Positions 15,423-23,934 of a DNA stretch of 64,000 nt are shown here, in pieces. Below the pieces are notes generated by a model. That model was not told the DNA's origin. It saw nothing but the letters and a program-made list of their open reading frames with translations, and did no database searches. The translations under genes were made by a program, and so were the position numbers. Numbering within the stretch: position 1 is the first letter of the stretch; every line of letters starts with the position of its first letter. Source of the stretch: Streptomyces sp. S465 (GTDB lineage: Bacteria; Actinomycetota; Actinomycetes; Streptomycetales; Streptomycetaceae); the NCBI RefSeq assembly GCF_026898115.1, contig NZ_CP114036.1, positions 6,814,001-6,878,000 on the forward strand. Direction: 5' to 3'.

Positions 15423-17480
15423 ATGAACCCCCTCGGCACCGGCGATCCGCTGCGCCTCGGCCCGTACCGGCTCACCGGCGTGCTCGGCGCCGGCGGTATG
15501 GGCCAGGTCTACCTCGGGCGGGACTCCGAGGGCCGGACCGCGGCGGTCAAGGTGCTGCGGCCCGAACTGGCCCATGATCCGCAGATGGCCCGGCGCTTCC
15601 TCCGCGAGGCGCACGCGGCCCAGGCCGTACGGGGCGAGGGTGTGGCGCGGGTGCTCGCGGCGCGGACCGAGGGCGGGCGGCCGTGGATCGCCACGGAATT
15701 CCTCGCCGGACCCACCCTCGACCAGGCCGTGGAGCGGTACGGCGCCCTGGACGAGCCCGCCGTAAGGGCGTTGGGAGCCGCGCTCGTCCGCACGCTCCGC
15801 GACATCCACGGCGCCGGGCTGGTCCACCGCGACCTCAAACCGTCCAACATCGTGCTGACCTCCCGCGGCCCGAGGATCATCGACTTCGGGATCGCCCGGC
15901 CCGAGCACGGACTGACGCTGACCACCACCGGACAGACCGTCGCCACCCCCGGCTACGCCGCGCCCGAGCAGGTCCTGGGGCGTCGGACCGGCCCCGCGGG
16001 GGACGTGTTCTCCCTCGGGGTGGTCCTCGCCTACGCGGCGGGCGGGCGGCCGGTCCACGAGGGCGGTCATGTGGCCGCCGTGCAGTACCAGGTGGTGCAC
16101 GGCGAGCCGGAGCTGGGCTCGGTGCCCGAGGCGCTGCGGATCCTGGTCGAGCCCTGTCTGGCCAAGGACCCCGGCAGCCGCCCCGGCCTCGACTGGATCG
16201 GCCGGGCGCTGGCGCCGCCCCGGGGCGCGGACCGGGCCTGGCGGAGCGGGCCCCTGGCGCAGGACATCGCGCGGCGCGAGGCGGACGCCCGGCGCATGGC
16301 CGCCCTGCCCGGCGACCGGCCGGGCCCCTCCCGGCGGCGGCTGATCGGCACGCTCGCCGCGGGCGGCGCCGTGCTCGCGGCGGGCGGCGGAGGTGTTGCG
16401 TGGTGGCTGCTGCGCGGCGACGGGGCGGAGGCCGGCGCACGGCCCTGGGAGGCCGAGCCGCTGGCCCACTACGACGAGGGGACGGCCCCGTCGCCCCTGT
16501 GGGGCCCGGTGGACCTCGGCTCCCTCGGCGTCGCCGACGCGCGGGTACCGGCCCCGCTCACCGTAAAGGACCTCGTCGTGGCCCCGGCCGAGGGCGGCCG
16601 GCTGCGGGCCTTCGACGTCCGCACCGGCCGGCCCCGCTGGACCTCCCGGACCGCCGGACTGACCGGGCGGCCCCTCGCCGCGGCCGATGACGCCGTCCTT
16701 ACCGTCGACAGCAACGGCGTGCTCCACGCGCTGAACGCCAGGGACGGCACGGAACGGTGGAAGGCGCCGGCAGCGGACGCGGCGACCCTGCTGGCCGTGG
16801 ACGACAAGGCCGTCTATCTCACCACCCGTGACGGTGAGCTGCGCGCCGTCGCGCTGACGTCGTACACGGCCCTGTGGACGGTGCCCTCGCCGGTGAGGAC
16901 ATCCGAGAAGAGCCCGGCGGCGGCCGCGGCGGCCACCGGGCATCTGGTGGTCTGTGGCGACGACGGCCAGGTCGTGGCGCTCGACACCGCCCGCGGGAAG
17001 ACCCTCTGGGGGCCCACCCGGCGCGGCACCACGGCCCTCGCCCCCGCCATCGCGGACAACACCGTCTATCTGGGCGGCCGCTCCCTTACGGCACTCGCGC
17101 TGTCCACGGGCGAGGAGAAATGGTCCCGGCCCAGCGGCGGCGGGCGCGGCTGGAGCGCACCGGTCGTCGCCAAGGGCGTCGTCTACGCCGTGGACGCCAC
17201 CGATCTCTCGGCCCGCCGTACGGACGACGGGACGGACGTGTGGACGCTCACCTTCGCCTCCGAGGACAGCCCGCAGGACGCCCCGGTGATCGCGGGCAAC
17301 AGCGTGTGGGCGGGCGCCGGGGAGGCCGGTGCGCGGGGCGTCGCGGCGATGGACACCCGCGGCGGACGCCTCGCCTGGCCGTACACCCAGGGCACCGAGG
17401 GCCGCTGGGCGCTGTCCGCGGCCGGCAACCGCGTCTTCATGCTGCACAACGGAACGCTGACCGCCATGCCCGTCTTCTAG
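15423..17480 (+). CDS. Ser/Thr protein kinase with membrane helix and PQQ-type beta-propeller, active-site intact
   Basis: A 685-residue protein from an ATG with AGGAGAG upstream. The kinase domain (residues 13-265) has GAGGMGQV, VAVK-type lysine K43, Glu62, H135-R136-D137-LKPSN, D154-F155-G156 and ATPGYAAPEQ. S-R-R-R at 303-306 is followed by a Gly/Ala-rich helix (about 308-328) and a propeller of about 330 residues with blades such as DVRTGRPRWTS and NARDGTERWKA. It is the last of the four fusion genes, 67 bp after the third. Its DNA shares an unusual rare-codon stretch (Val-Arg-Ala-Leu-Gly written GTA AGG GCG TTG GGA, from 15762) with the first pseudokinase gene at 8742, which suggests gene conversion or common descent. 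Confidence 0.9.
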   Translation: MNPLGTGDPLRLGPYRLTGVLGAGGMGQVYLGRDSEGRTAAVKVLRPELAHDPQMARRFLREAHAAQAVRGEGVARVLAARTEGGRPWIATEFLAGPTLDQAVERYGALDEPAVRALGAALVRTLRDIHGAGLVHRDLKPSNIVLTSRGPRIIDFGIARPEHGLTLTTTGQTVATPGYAAPEQVLGRRTGPAGDVFSLGVVLAYAAGGRPVHEGGHVAAVQYQVVHGEPELGSVPEALRILVEPCLAKDPGSRPGLDWIGRALAPPRGADRAWRSGPLAQDIARREADARRMAALPGDRPGPSRRRLIGTLAAGGAVLAAGGGGVAWWLLRGDGAEAGARPWEAEPLAHYDEGTAPSPLWGPVDLGSLGVADARVPAPLTVKDLVVAPAEGGRLRAFDVRTGRPRWTSRTAGLTGRPLAAADDAVLTVDSNGVLHALNARDGTERWKAPAADAATLLAVDDKAVYLTTRDGELRAVALTSYTALWTVPSPVRTSEKSPAAAAAATGHLVVCGDDGQVVALDTARGKTLWGPTRRGTTALAPAIADNTVYLGGRSLTALALSTGEEKWSRPSGGGRGWSAPVVAKGVVYAVDATDLSARRTDDGTDVWTLTFASEDSPQDAPVIAGNSVWAGAGEAGARGVAAMDTRGGRLAWPYTQGTEGRWALSAAGNRVFMLHNGTLTAMPVF

Positions 17481-17523
17481 CCCCACCACCCATGCCTCCT
17501 CCCACCCCCGGCCAGGACGCTGG

Positions 17524-17529
17524 TAACCT
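17524..17529 (+). promoter_or_regulatory. Candidate rpsO -10 element (TAACCT)
   Basis: TAACCT in a GGTAACCTG context, about 150 bases before rpsO, fits TANNNT. No clear -35 is visible. The distance would give a 5' leader of roughly 140 bases. In S. coelicolor rpsO-pnp is transcribed from promoters both upstream of rpsO and between the two genes (established); this assignment is inference. Confidence 0.35.
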
Positions 17530-17677
17530 GTCTGCTGGCCGTTTGCGTACGCGTCCCCGGAGACCCCGAGTCTCGGGAGACAGCGCCCAGCGGACCCCGC
17601 CTCCCGAGTCACGGAAGATCCCCTGCGACAACGACCAGGGGCACTCGGCGGCCGATGACGAAAGCAAGGAGTACCGA

Positions 17678-17965
17678 GTGTCGCTCGACGCCGCTACCAA
17701 GAAGCAGATCATGACCGAGTTCGCCACCAAGGAGGGCGACACCGGCTCCCCCGAGGTCCAGGTCGCGCTGCTCACGCGCCGCATCTCCGACCTCACCGAG
17801 CACCTCAAGACCCACAAGCACGACCACCACTCCCGCCGGGGTCTGCTGCTCCTGGTCGGCCAGCGCCGCCGCCTGCTGCAGTACCTGGCGAAGAAGGACA
17901 TCACGCGCTTCCGTGCGCTGGTCGAGCGCCTCGGCATCCGCCGGGGTGCCGCGGGCGCCAAGTAA
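17678..17965 (+). CDS. rpsO: 30S ribosomal protein S15
   Basis: A 95-residue protein starting at a GTG with AAGGAG 6 bases upstream. The sequence has the S15 hallmarks GDTGSPEVQVALLTRRI, HLKTHKHDHHSRRGL and LLVGQRRRLLQYL. It binds 16S rRNA early in assembly of the small-subunit platform. It is followed by a hairpin and then pnp, the classic rpsO-pnp pairing. The longer upstream frame has no S15 character and is rejected as a start. Confidence 0.98.
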   Translation: MSLDAATKKQIMTEFATKEGDTGSPEVQVALLTRRISDLTEHLKTHKHDHHSRRGLLLLVGQRRRLLQYLAKKDITRFRALVERLGIRRGAAGAK

Positions 17966-17974
17966 GACGCACAG

Positions 17975-18010
17975 AAGGGAGCGGTTCCCGCGACGGGGGC
18001 CGCTCCCTTT
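17975..18010 (+). terminator. rpsO-pnp intergenic hairpin
   Basis: AAGGGAGCGG pairs with CCGCTCCCTTT across a 15-base loop, 10 bases after the rpsO stop. It ends in TTT, so it can act as an intrinsic terminator or attenuator. In S. coelicolor the rpsO-pnp intergenic hairpin is also a processing site for RNase III (established knowledge); the equivalent position here makes that likely. Confidence 0.75.
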
Positions 18011-18369
18011 GCCGTACGCGGCTACCGCACCGCGCCGTGCGGTTTCGGCCAAAGGTGGCCCGTACGGCCTTCACGCCGGTGCGTAGCGTGCTCGCTACGT
18101 ACCGTAGGGGCCGGACGGTGCAGCCGTCGTGATGACGGCGGAAGCTTTGTAGTCTGGTCCCAACAACGCCATAACGAACGAGGAGGAGCGCCTCATTCCC
18201 GCCGCACCGGCGCCACAAGAGCCGGTCCTCGGTAGTGGCTCCCGGAACTGGCAATTCCGGTGGCTTCGATCGAAGACCGGCCCGGCCGCCGGCCCTCAAG
18301 GCCCGGGGCGCTGCTCCACCACCGTCCACCGTCACACGGACGAGGGACGCAGAAGAGGAGATTTTCCTG
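18011..18369 (+). promoter_or_regulatory. pnp upstream regulatory region
   Basis: This 359-base stretch has no convincing gene. It contains a 7-bp hairpin CGTAGCG/CGCTACG (18082-18099), a CCGTC/GACGG hairpin near 18125-18139, and a candidate -10 TAGTCT at 18150-18155 followed about 25 bases later by an isolated AGGAGGAG. The pnp ribosome binding site AGAGGAG lies at 18354-18360. The frame in phase with pnp stays open here, but its translation is low-complexity and unlike PNPase. Internal pnp promoters are known in S. coelicolor; the assignment here is inferred. Confidence 0.5.
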
Positions 18370-20607
18370 GTGGAGAACGAGACCCACTACGCCGAAGCCG
18401 TCATCGACAACGGCACCTTCGGCACCCGCACCATTCGTTTCGAGACGGGCCGCCTGGCCCGTCAGGCCGCCGGTTCGGCCGTGGCCTACCTGGACGACGA
18501 CACCATGGTGCTGTCGGCCACCACCGTTTCCAAGAACCCCAAGGACCAGCTCGACTTCTTCCCGCTCACGGTCGACGTCGAGGAGCGGATGTACGCGGCG
18601 GGGCGCATCCCTGGTTCGTTCTTCCGCCGTGAGGGCCGCCCCTCCGAGGACGCGATCCTCACCTGCCGTCTGATCGACCGCCCGCTGCGCCCGTCCTTCA
18701 AGAAGGGCCTGCGCAACGAGATCCAGATCGTCGAGACGGTCATGGCGCTCAACCCCGACCACCTCTACGACGTGGTCGCGATCAACGCCGCCTCCTGCTC
18801 CACGCAGCTGGCCGGGCTGCCCTTCTCCGGTCCGATCGGCGGCACCCGCGTCGCCCTGATCCAGGGCCAGTGGGTGGCCTTCCCGACCCACTCCGAGCTG
18901 GAGGAGGCCGTCTTCGACATGGTCGTCGCCGGCCGGGTGCTGGACGACGGCGATGTCGCGATCATGATGGTCGAGGCCGAGGCCACCGAGAAGACCATCC
19001 AGCTGGTCAAGGGCGGCGCCGAGGCGCCCACCGAGGAGGTCGTCGCCGCCGGTCTGGAGGCGTCGAAGCCCTTCATCAAGGTCCTGTGCAAGGCGCAGGC
19101 GGACCTCGCCGCCAAGGCCGCCAAGCCGACCGGCGAGTTCCCGATCTTCCTCGACTACCAGGACGACGTCCTGGAGGCGCTGACCGCCGCCGTCCGCGAC
19201 GAGCTGGCCCAGGCGCTGACCATCGCGGGCAAGCAGGAGCGCGAGACCGAGCTGGACCGCGTCAAGGGCCTGGCCGCCGAGAAGCTGCTGCCGCAGTTCG
19301 AGGGGCGTGAGAAGGAGATCTCCGCCGCGTACCGCGCGCTGACCAAGACCCTGGTGCGCGAGCGCGTCATCAAGGAGAAGAAGCGCATCGACGGCCGCGG
19401 CGTCACGGACATCCGTACGCTCGCCGCCGAGGTCGAGGCGATTCCGCGGGTCCACGGCTCGGCGCTGTTCGAGCGGGGCGAGACCCAGATCCTGGGCGTC
19501 ACCACGCTGAACATGCTCCGCATGGAGCAGCAGCTGGACACGCTCGCGCCCGAGACGCGCAAGCGCTACATGCACAACTACAACTTCCCGCCGTACTCCA
19601 CCGGTGAGACCGGCCGCGTCGGCTCCCCCAAGCGCCGCGAGATCGGCCACGGCGCCCTGGCCGAGCGGGCGCTGCTGCCGGTGCTGCCCACGCGCGAGGA
19701 GTTCCCGTACGCCATCCGCCAGGTCTCCGAGGCGCTCGGCTCCAACGGCTCGACCTCCATGGGGTCGGTCTGCGCCTCGACGATGTCGCTGCTCAACGCC
19801 GGTGTGCCGCTGAAGGCCCCGGTCGCGGGCATCGCCATGGGCCTGATCTCCCAGGAGATCGACGGCGAGACCCACTACGTCACCCTCACCGACATCCTCG
19901 GTGCGGAGGACGCGTTCGGCGACATGGACTTCAAGGTCGCCGGCACCAAGCAGTTCGTCACCGCGCTTCAGCTGGACACCAAGCTGGACGGCATCCCGGC
20001 GTCCGTGCTGGCCGCGGCCCTCAAGCAGGCCCGCGACGCCCGGCTGCACATCCTCGATGTGATGAACGAGGCCATCGACGTCCCGGACGAGATGTCCCCC
20101 AACGCGCCGCGGATCATCACCGTCAAGATCCCGGTCGACAAGATCGGTGAGGTCATCGGCCCCAAGGGCAAGATGATCAACCAGATCCAGGAGGACACCG
20201 GCGCCGACATCACCATCGAGGACGACGGCACCATCTACATCGGTGCCGCCGACGGCCCGGCCGCCGAGGCCGCCCGCGCGACCATCAACGGCATCGCCAA
20301 CCCGACCATGCCGGAGGTCGGCGAGCGCTACCTGGGCACGGTCGTGAAGACCACCACCTTCGGTGCCTTCGTCTCCCTGCTCCCGGGCAAGGACGGCCTG
20401 CTGCACATCTCGCAGATCCGCAAGCTCGCCGGCGGCAAGCGCGTGGAGAACGTCGAGGACGTGCTGAAGGTCGGCGCCAAGGTCCAGGTCGAGATCGCCG
20501 AGATCGACCAGCGCGGCAAGCTCTCCCTGATCCCGGTCCTCGAGGACGAAGAGGGCGGGGACGAGGCAAAGGCGGACGAGACGAAGAAGGACGAAGCCTC
20601 CCAGTGA
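18370..20607 (+). CDS. pnp: Polyribonucleotide nucleotidyltransferase (PNPase)
   Basis: A 745-residue 3'-5' phosphorolytic exoribonuclease that also adds 3' tails. The start is the GTG at 18370, giving MENETHYAEAV-type sequence with AGAGGAG 9 bases upstream. There are two RNase PH-like domains (about 10-230 and 330-560), joined by a helical domain. A KH domain follows (EVIGPKGKMINQIQ near 600) and an S1 domain (YLGTVVKTTTFGAFVSLLPG near 660). The tail is Glu/Asp/Lys-rich. It overlaps the next gene by 4 bases. In Streptomyces this enzyme was also described as guanosine pentaphosphate synthetase (GpsI) and acts as the main poly(A) polymerase. Confidence 0.98.
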   Translation: MENETHYAEAVIDNGTFGTRTIRFETGRLARQAAGSAVAYLDDDTMVLSATTVSKNPKDQLDFFPLTVDVEERMYAAGRIPGSFFRREGRPSEDAILTCRLIDRPLRPSFKKGLRNEIQIVETVMALNPDHLYDVVAINAASCSTQLAGLPFSGPIGGTRVALIQGQWVAFPTHSELEEAVFDMVVAGRVLDDGDVAIMMVEAEATEKTIQLVKGGAEAPTEEVVAAGLEASKPFIKVLCKAQADLAAKAAKPTGEFPIFLDYQDDVLEALTAAVRDELAQALTIAGKQERETELDRVKGLAAEKLLPQFEGREKEISAAYRALTKTLVRERVIKEKKRIDGRGVTDIRTLAAEVEAIPRVHGSALFERGETQILGVTTLNMLRMEQQLDTLAPETRKRYMHNYNFPPYSTGETGRVGSPKRREIGHGALAERALLPVLPTREEFPYAIRQVSEALGSNGSTSMGSVCASTMSLLNAGVPLKAPVAGIAMGLISQEIDGETHYVTLTDILGAEDAFGDMDFKVAGTKQFVTALQLDTKLDGIPASVLAAALKQARDARLHILDVMNEAIDVPDEMSPNAPRIITVKIPVDKIGEVIGPKGKMINQIQEDTGADITIEDDGTIYIGAADGPAAEAARATINGIANPTMPEVGERYLGTVVKTTTFGAFVSLLPGKDGLLHISQIRKLAGGKRVENVEDVLKVGAKVQVEIAEIDQRGKLSLIPVLEDEEGGDEAKADETKKDEASQ

Positions 20608-21983
20608 CGTCCCGCGCTCAGGCGGCGACGGCCCGCACCTCTTCGGAGGCGCGGGCCGTCGCCCGTACCCAAACGCTGCTCGAGGGCGAGAACGGCATCG
20701 GCACGGTCCGCAGGACGACCCTTCCCGGCGGTCTGCGCGTCGTCACCGAGACACTGCCGTCCGTGCGCTCGGCGACCTTCGGCATCTGGGCACACGTCGG
20801 CTCGCGCGACGAGACCCGTACGCTCGGCGGCGCCACCCACTACCTGGAGCACCTGCTCTTCAAGGGCACCCGGCGGCGCAGCGCGCTGGACATCTCCGCC
20901 GCCATCGACGCGGTCGGCGGCGAGATGAACGCCTTCACCGCCAAGGAGTACACCTGCTACTACGCACGGGTGCTCGACACCGATCTGCCGCTGGCCATCG
21001 ACGTCGTCTGCGACATGCTGACCGGCTCGGTGATCGACGCGGCGGACGTGGACGCGGAGCGCGGTGTCATCCTCGAAGAGATCGCGATGACCGAGGACGA
21101 CCCGGGCGACTGTGTGCACGACCTGTTCGCCCACACCATGCTCGGTGACACCCCGCTCGGCCGCCCGGTCCTGGGCACCGTGGACACCGTCAACGCCCTG
21201 GGCCGCGACCAGATCGCCCGCTTCTACCGCAAGCACTACGACCCGACGCATCTGGTCGTCGCCGCCGCGGGCAATGTGGACCACGACGACGTCGTCCGCC
21301 AGGTGCACGCCGCGTTCGACCGCGCGGGCGCCCTGTCCCGTGCCGACGCCGCCCCGGTCGCCCCGCGCGCCGGCACCCGCGCGATCCGTACGGCAGGCAA
21401 GGTCGAGCTGCTGAACCGCAAGACCGAGCAGGCCCATGTTGTCCTCGGCATGGGCGGCATCCCGCGCACCGACGACCGCCGCTGGGCGCTCGGGGTGCTC
21501 AACACCGCGCTCGGCGGCGGTATGAGCTCCCGGCTCTTCCAGGAGGTCCGGGAGAAGCGCGGGCTCGCCTACAGCGTCTACTCCTACACCTCGAGCTTCG
21601 CCGACTGCGGACTCTTCGGCGTCTACGCCGGCTGCCGCCCGAACCAGGTGCACGACGTCCTCAAGATCTGCCGCGACGAGCTCACCCAGGTCGCGGAGAA
21701 CGGCCTGAGCGACGAGGAGCTGCGGCGCGCCGTCGGCCAGCTCGCCGGCTCCACCGTGCTGGGTCTGGAGGACACCGGTGCGCTGATGAACCGGATCGGC
21801 AAGAGCGAGCTGTGCTGGGGCGAGCAGATGTCGGTGGACGACATGCTCGCGCGGATCGCGGCGGTCACCCCGGACGAGGTGCGCGAGGTGGCGCGCGATG
21901 TACTGGGGCGGCGTCCTTCGCTGTCCGTCATCGGCCCGCTGAAGGACAAGCAGGCGGCCCGACTCGACGAGGCCGTCGCCTAG
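20604..21983 (+). CDS. M16 family zinc metalloprotease (mitochondrial processing peptidase-like)
   Basis: A 459-residue peptidase. The zinc motif HxxEH is H79-Y-L-E82-H83, with the further Glu supplied by the ERGVILEEI segment near residue 155. The second, non-catalytic half contains the typical RGLAYSVYS segment. Its GTG start overlaps the pnp stop (GTGA), so the two are translationally coupled. It has no signal peptide and should be cytoplasmic. The pnp-M16-dapB order is conserved in actinobacteria. The physiological substrate is not known to me. Confidence 0.95.
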   Translation: MTSRAQAATARTSSEARAVARTQTLLEGENGIGTVRRTTLPGGLRVVTETLPSVRSATFGIWAHVGSRDETRTLGGATHYLEHLLFKGTRRRSALDISAAIDAVGGEMNAFTAKEYTCYYARVLDTDLPLAIDVVCDMLTGSVIDAADVDAERGVILEEIAMTEDDPGDCVHDLFAHTMLGDTPLGRPVLGTVDTVNALGRDQIARFYRKHYDPTHLVVAAAGNVDHDDVVRQVHAAFDRAGALSRADAAPVAPRAGTRAIRTAGKVELLNRKTEQAHVVLGMGGIPRTDDRRWALGVLNTALGGGMSSRLFQEVREKRGLAYSVYSYTSSFADCGLFGVYAGCRPNQVHDVLKICRDELTQVAENGLSDEELRRAVGQLAGSTVLGLEDTGALMNRIGKSELCWGEQMSVDDMLARIAAVTPDEVREVARDVLGRRPSLSVIGPLKDKQAARLDEAVA

Positions 21984-22023
21984 TCCCGTGCCAGAGCTAT
22001 CCGGATCGAAGGAAACAGGATCG

Positions 22024-22776
22024 ATGAGCAAGCTGCGTGTGGCCGTCCTCGGCGCCAAGGGCCGGATCGGCTCCGAGGCCGTACGAGCCGTCGAGGCCGC
22101 CGAGGACATGGAACTGGTCGCCGCGCTGGGGCGGGGCGACCGGCTCGAGACCCTGGTCGAGGCGGGCGCCGAGGTGGCGGTCGAGCTGACCGAGCCGGCC
22201 TCGGTGATGGACAACCTCGAGTTCTGCGTCCGCCACGGCATCCACGGTGTCGTCGGCACCACCGGCTGGACGGACGAGCGCCTGGCGGCGCTGCGCGGCT
22301 GGCTCGACGCCTCGCCGCGCACCGGCGTGCTCATCGCGCCGAACTTCTCCATCGGCGCCGTGCTGACCATGCGGTTCGCCCGCCAGGCCGCCCGGTTCTT
22401 CGAATCGGTCGAGGTCATCGAGTTGCACCACCCCAACAAGGTGGACGCCCCCTCCGGCACCGCCGCGCGCACCGCGCAGCTGATCGCCGAGGCCCGGCGG
22501 GAGGCCGGCTGTGCCCCGCAGCCGGATGCCACGGCCACCGGACTCGACGGGGCACGGGGTGCGGACGTGGCCGGGGTACCGGTGCACTCGGTGCGGCTGC
22601 GCGGGCTCCTCGCCCATCAGGAGGTCCTGCTGGGCGGCGAGGGCGAGACGCTCACCATCCGCCATGACTCCACCCACCACAGCAGCTTCATGCCGGGCAT
22701 CCTGCTCGGCGTCCGCCGCGTGGGGACCGCCCCCGGCCTGACCTTCGGCCTGGAACACTTCCTGGATCTGGACTGA
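22024..22776 (+). CDS. dapB: 4-hydroxy-tetrahydrodipicolinate reductase
   Basis: A 250-residue NAD(P)H-dependent enzyme of the diaminopimelate/lysine pathway. The nucleotide-binding motif GAKGRIGSEAV lies near the N-terminus, and the DapB signature ELHHPNKVDAPSGTA near residues 136-150 carries the catalytic His and Lys. I start it at the ATG at 22024, with AAGGAAA about 10 bases upstream; the in-frame ATG at 21988 would add 12 residues before the Rossmann strand and lacks a ribosome site. The gap to the M16 gene is 40 bp. Confidence 0.97.
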   Translation: MSKLRVAVLGAKGRIGSEAVRAVEAAEDMELVAALGRGDRLETLVEAGAEVAVELTEPASVMDNLEFCVRHGIHGVVGTTGWTDERLAALRGWLDASPRTGVLIAPNFSIGAVLTMRFARQAARFFESVEVIELHHPNKVDAPSGTAARTAQLIAEARREAGCAPQPDATATGLDGARGADVAGVPVHSVRLRGLLAHQEVLLGGEGETLTIRHDSTHHSSFMPGILLGVRRVGTAPGLTFGLEHFLDLD

Positions 22777-22786
22777 GGGCACAGCG

Positions 22787-23248
22787 GTGCGCGCAAAGAT
22801 CACGTATTTCGTTCTCGCGGCCGTCCTGGTCGTCTACTTCGTGCTGGTCGGCGACCGCGGGGTGCTGCTGATCCGGGAGGGCACCCCGGTCACCGTCGCC
22901 TTCGGCGTGGCGGTGCTGGTGATGCCGCTCATCGGCGCCTGGTTCCTGTGGCAGACCACGCAGTTCGCGCGGAGCGCGGACCGGCTCGCCCGCGAGCTGG
23001 AGGCGGAGGGCGGCCTTCCGGTCGATGAGCTGGTACGGACGCCCGGCGGGCGGATCGACCGGGACTCGGCGGACGCCGTCTTCGCCAAGCGCCGGGCGGA
23101 GACGGAGCGGTCGCCGGACGACTGGCGGTCCTGGTTCCGGCTCGCCGTGGCCTACCACGACGCCCGGGACACCGCGCGCGCCCGTAAGGCGATGCAGCGC
23201 GCCATCGCCCTGCACGACGGCAAACCGGTGCGGGCGGCCCGGGGCTGA
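22787..23248 (+). CDS. Small membrane protein with two N-terminal TM helices and TPR-like tail
   Basis: A 153-residue protein from a GTG 10 bp after dapB, so probably in the same transcript. Hydrophobic helices span about residues 4-22 and 35-56. The cytoplasmic part ends in a helical RSWFRLAVAYHDARDTARARKAMQRAIALHDGK segment, which reads like a single tetratricopeptide unit. The family is familiar as a conserved Streptomyces hypothetical in this position; function is unknown. Confidence 0.85.
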   Translation: MRAKITYFVLAAVLVVYFVLVGDRGVLLIREGTPVTVAFGVAVLVMPLIGAWFLWQTTQFARSADRLARELEAEGGLPVDELVRTPGGRIDRDSADAVFAKRRAETERSPDDWRSWFRLAVAYHDARDTARARKAMQRAIALHDGKPVRAARG

Positions 23249-23274
23249 CTCCGGGCCACCCGCACCGGTACGGC

Positions 23275-23826
23275 TCAGTGATGGGCGGCGGCCCAGTCCT
23301 CGACCGCGTCGGCGGCCGCCTCGAAGCTCTCCACGCGGCCCAGGAAGTCGGCGTCATGGCTGGTGAACAGGGTGCGCGGGGCTCCACCGCGCGCCGGTTC
23401 GAGCAGCACCGCCTCGCCCTGGACGGTGCGCGGCAGGCCCAGCCAGCGGACCGGCTGCTGGACCGTGCGTATCGCGGCGATGTCCTGCCACCGCACGGTG
23501 GTGCTCCGCAGGAGGCCGGTCCGGCGCAGCCCCTGGGCGCTCACCTCGACGCCCGCGCGTACCAGCCTTACGGCTGCCACGATCATCAGCGCCCCGAGGG
23601 CGGCGCAGACGCCCGCCGCGCCCAGCGATCCCGCCAGCGCGATGATCAGCGCGGAGAAGAGCACATACGAGGCGAGCAGCAGCGCGACGGCGGAGCCCCC
23701 GACCCTCCAGGGCCCCGGTCGGTAGGGACGGCGCCAGCGGTCCCGGTCCTCGTAGCCGAGCGGATCCGCTCCGGCCGCCACGTCGTCGTCGCGGGCGCGG
23801 TCGGCGGTCAGGAAGGGCAGGGGCAC
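23275..23826 (-). CDS. PH-domain-like membrane protein
   Basis: A 183-residue protein on the minus strand from a GTG at 23826 with GAGGA about 8 bases upstream. Residues 40-88 contain two hydrophobic helices (SAVALLLASYVLFSALII and GVCAALGALMIVAAV). The rest (VRAGVEVSAQGLRRTGLLRSTTVRWQDIAAIR) has the beta-strand pattern of bacterial PH-like domains. It is convergent with the preceding small membrane protein gene, with 26 bp between stops. Its cellular role is unknown. Confidence 0.8.
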   Translation of the reverse strand: MPLPFLTADRARDDDVAAGADPLGYEDRDRWRRPYRPGPWRVGGSAVALLLASYVLFSALIIALAGSLGAAGVCAALGALMIVAAVRLVRAGVEVSAQGLRRTGLLRSTTVRWQDIAAIRTVQQPVRWLGLPRTVQGEAVLLEPARGGAPRTLFTSHDADFLGRVESFEAAADAVEDWAAAHH

Positions 23827-23934
23827 GGAAGGTCCTCACTCACACACATGTCCGGATGGGCCTGTGCTGGGTGAGGCTATCCCAGTGCTGGGCGGGGTCC
23901 GCTCCAGTGCCGGGTGAGGCTGGTCCGGCGCCCC

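Noticed and set aside
13280..17612. Long minus-strand frames opposite the two active kinases (731 and 766 codons)
   Set aside because: The plus strand has clear kinase and propeller motifs. The minus frames are Gly/Arg/Pro-rich shadows typical of GC-rich coding DNA.
18235..18369. Upstream in-frame extension of pnp (45 extra codons)
   Set aside because: The translation is Pro/Arg/Ala-rich and unlike PNPase, and a good ribosome site serves the GTG at 18370.
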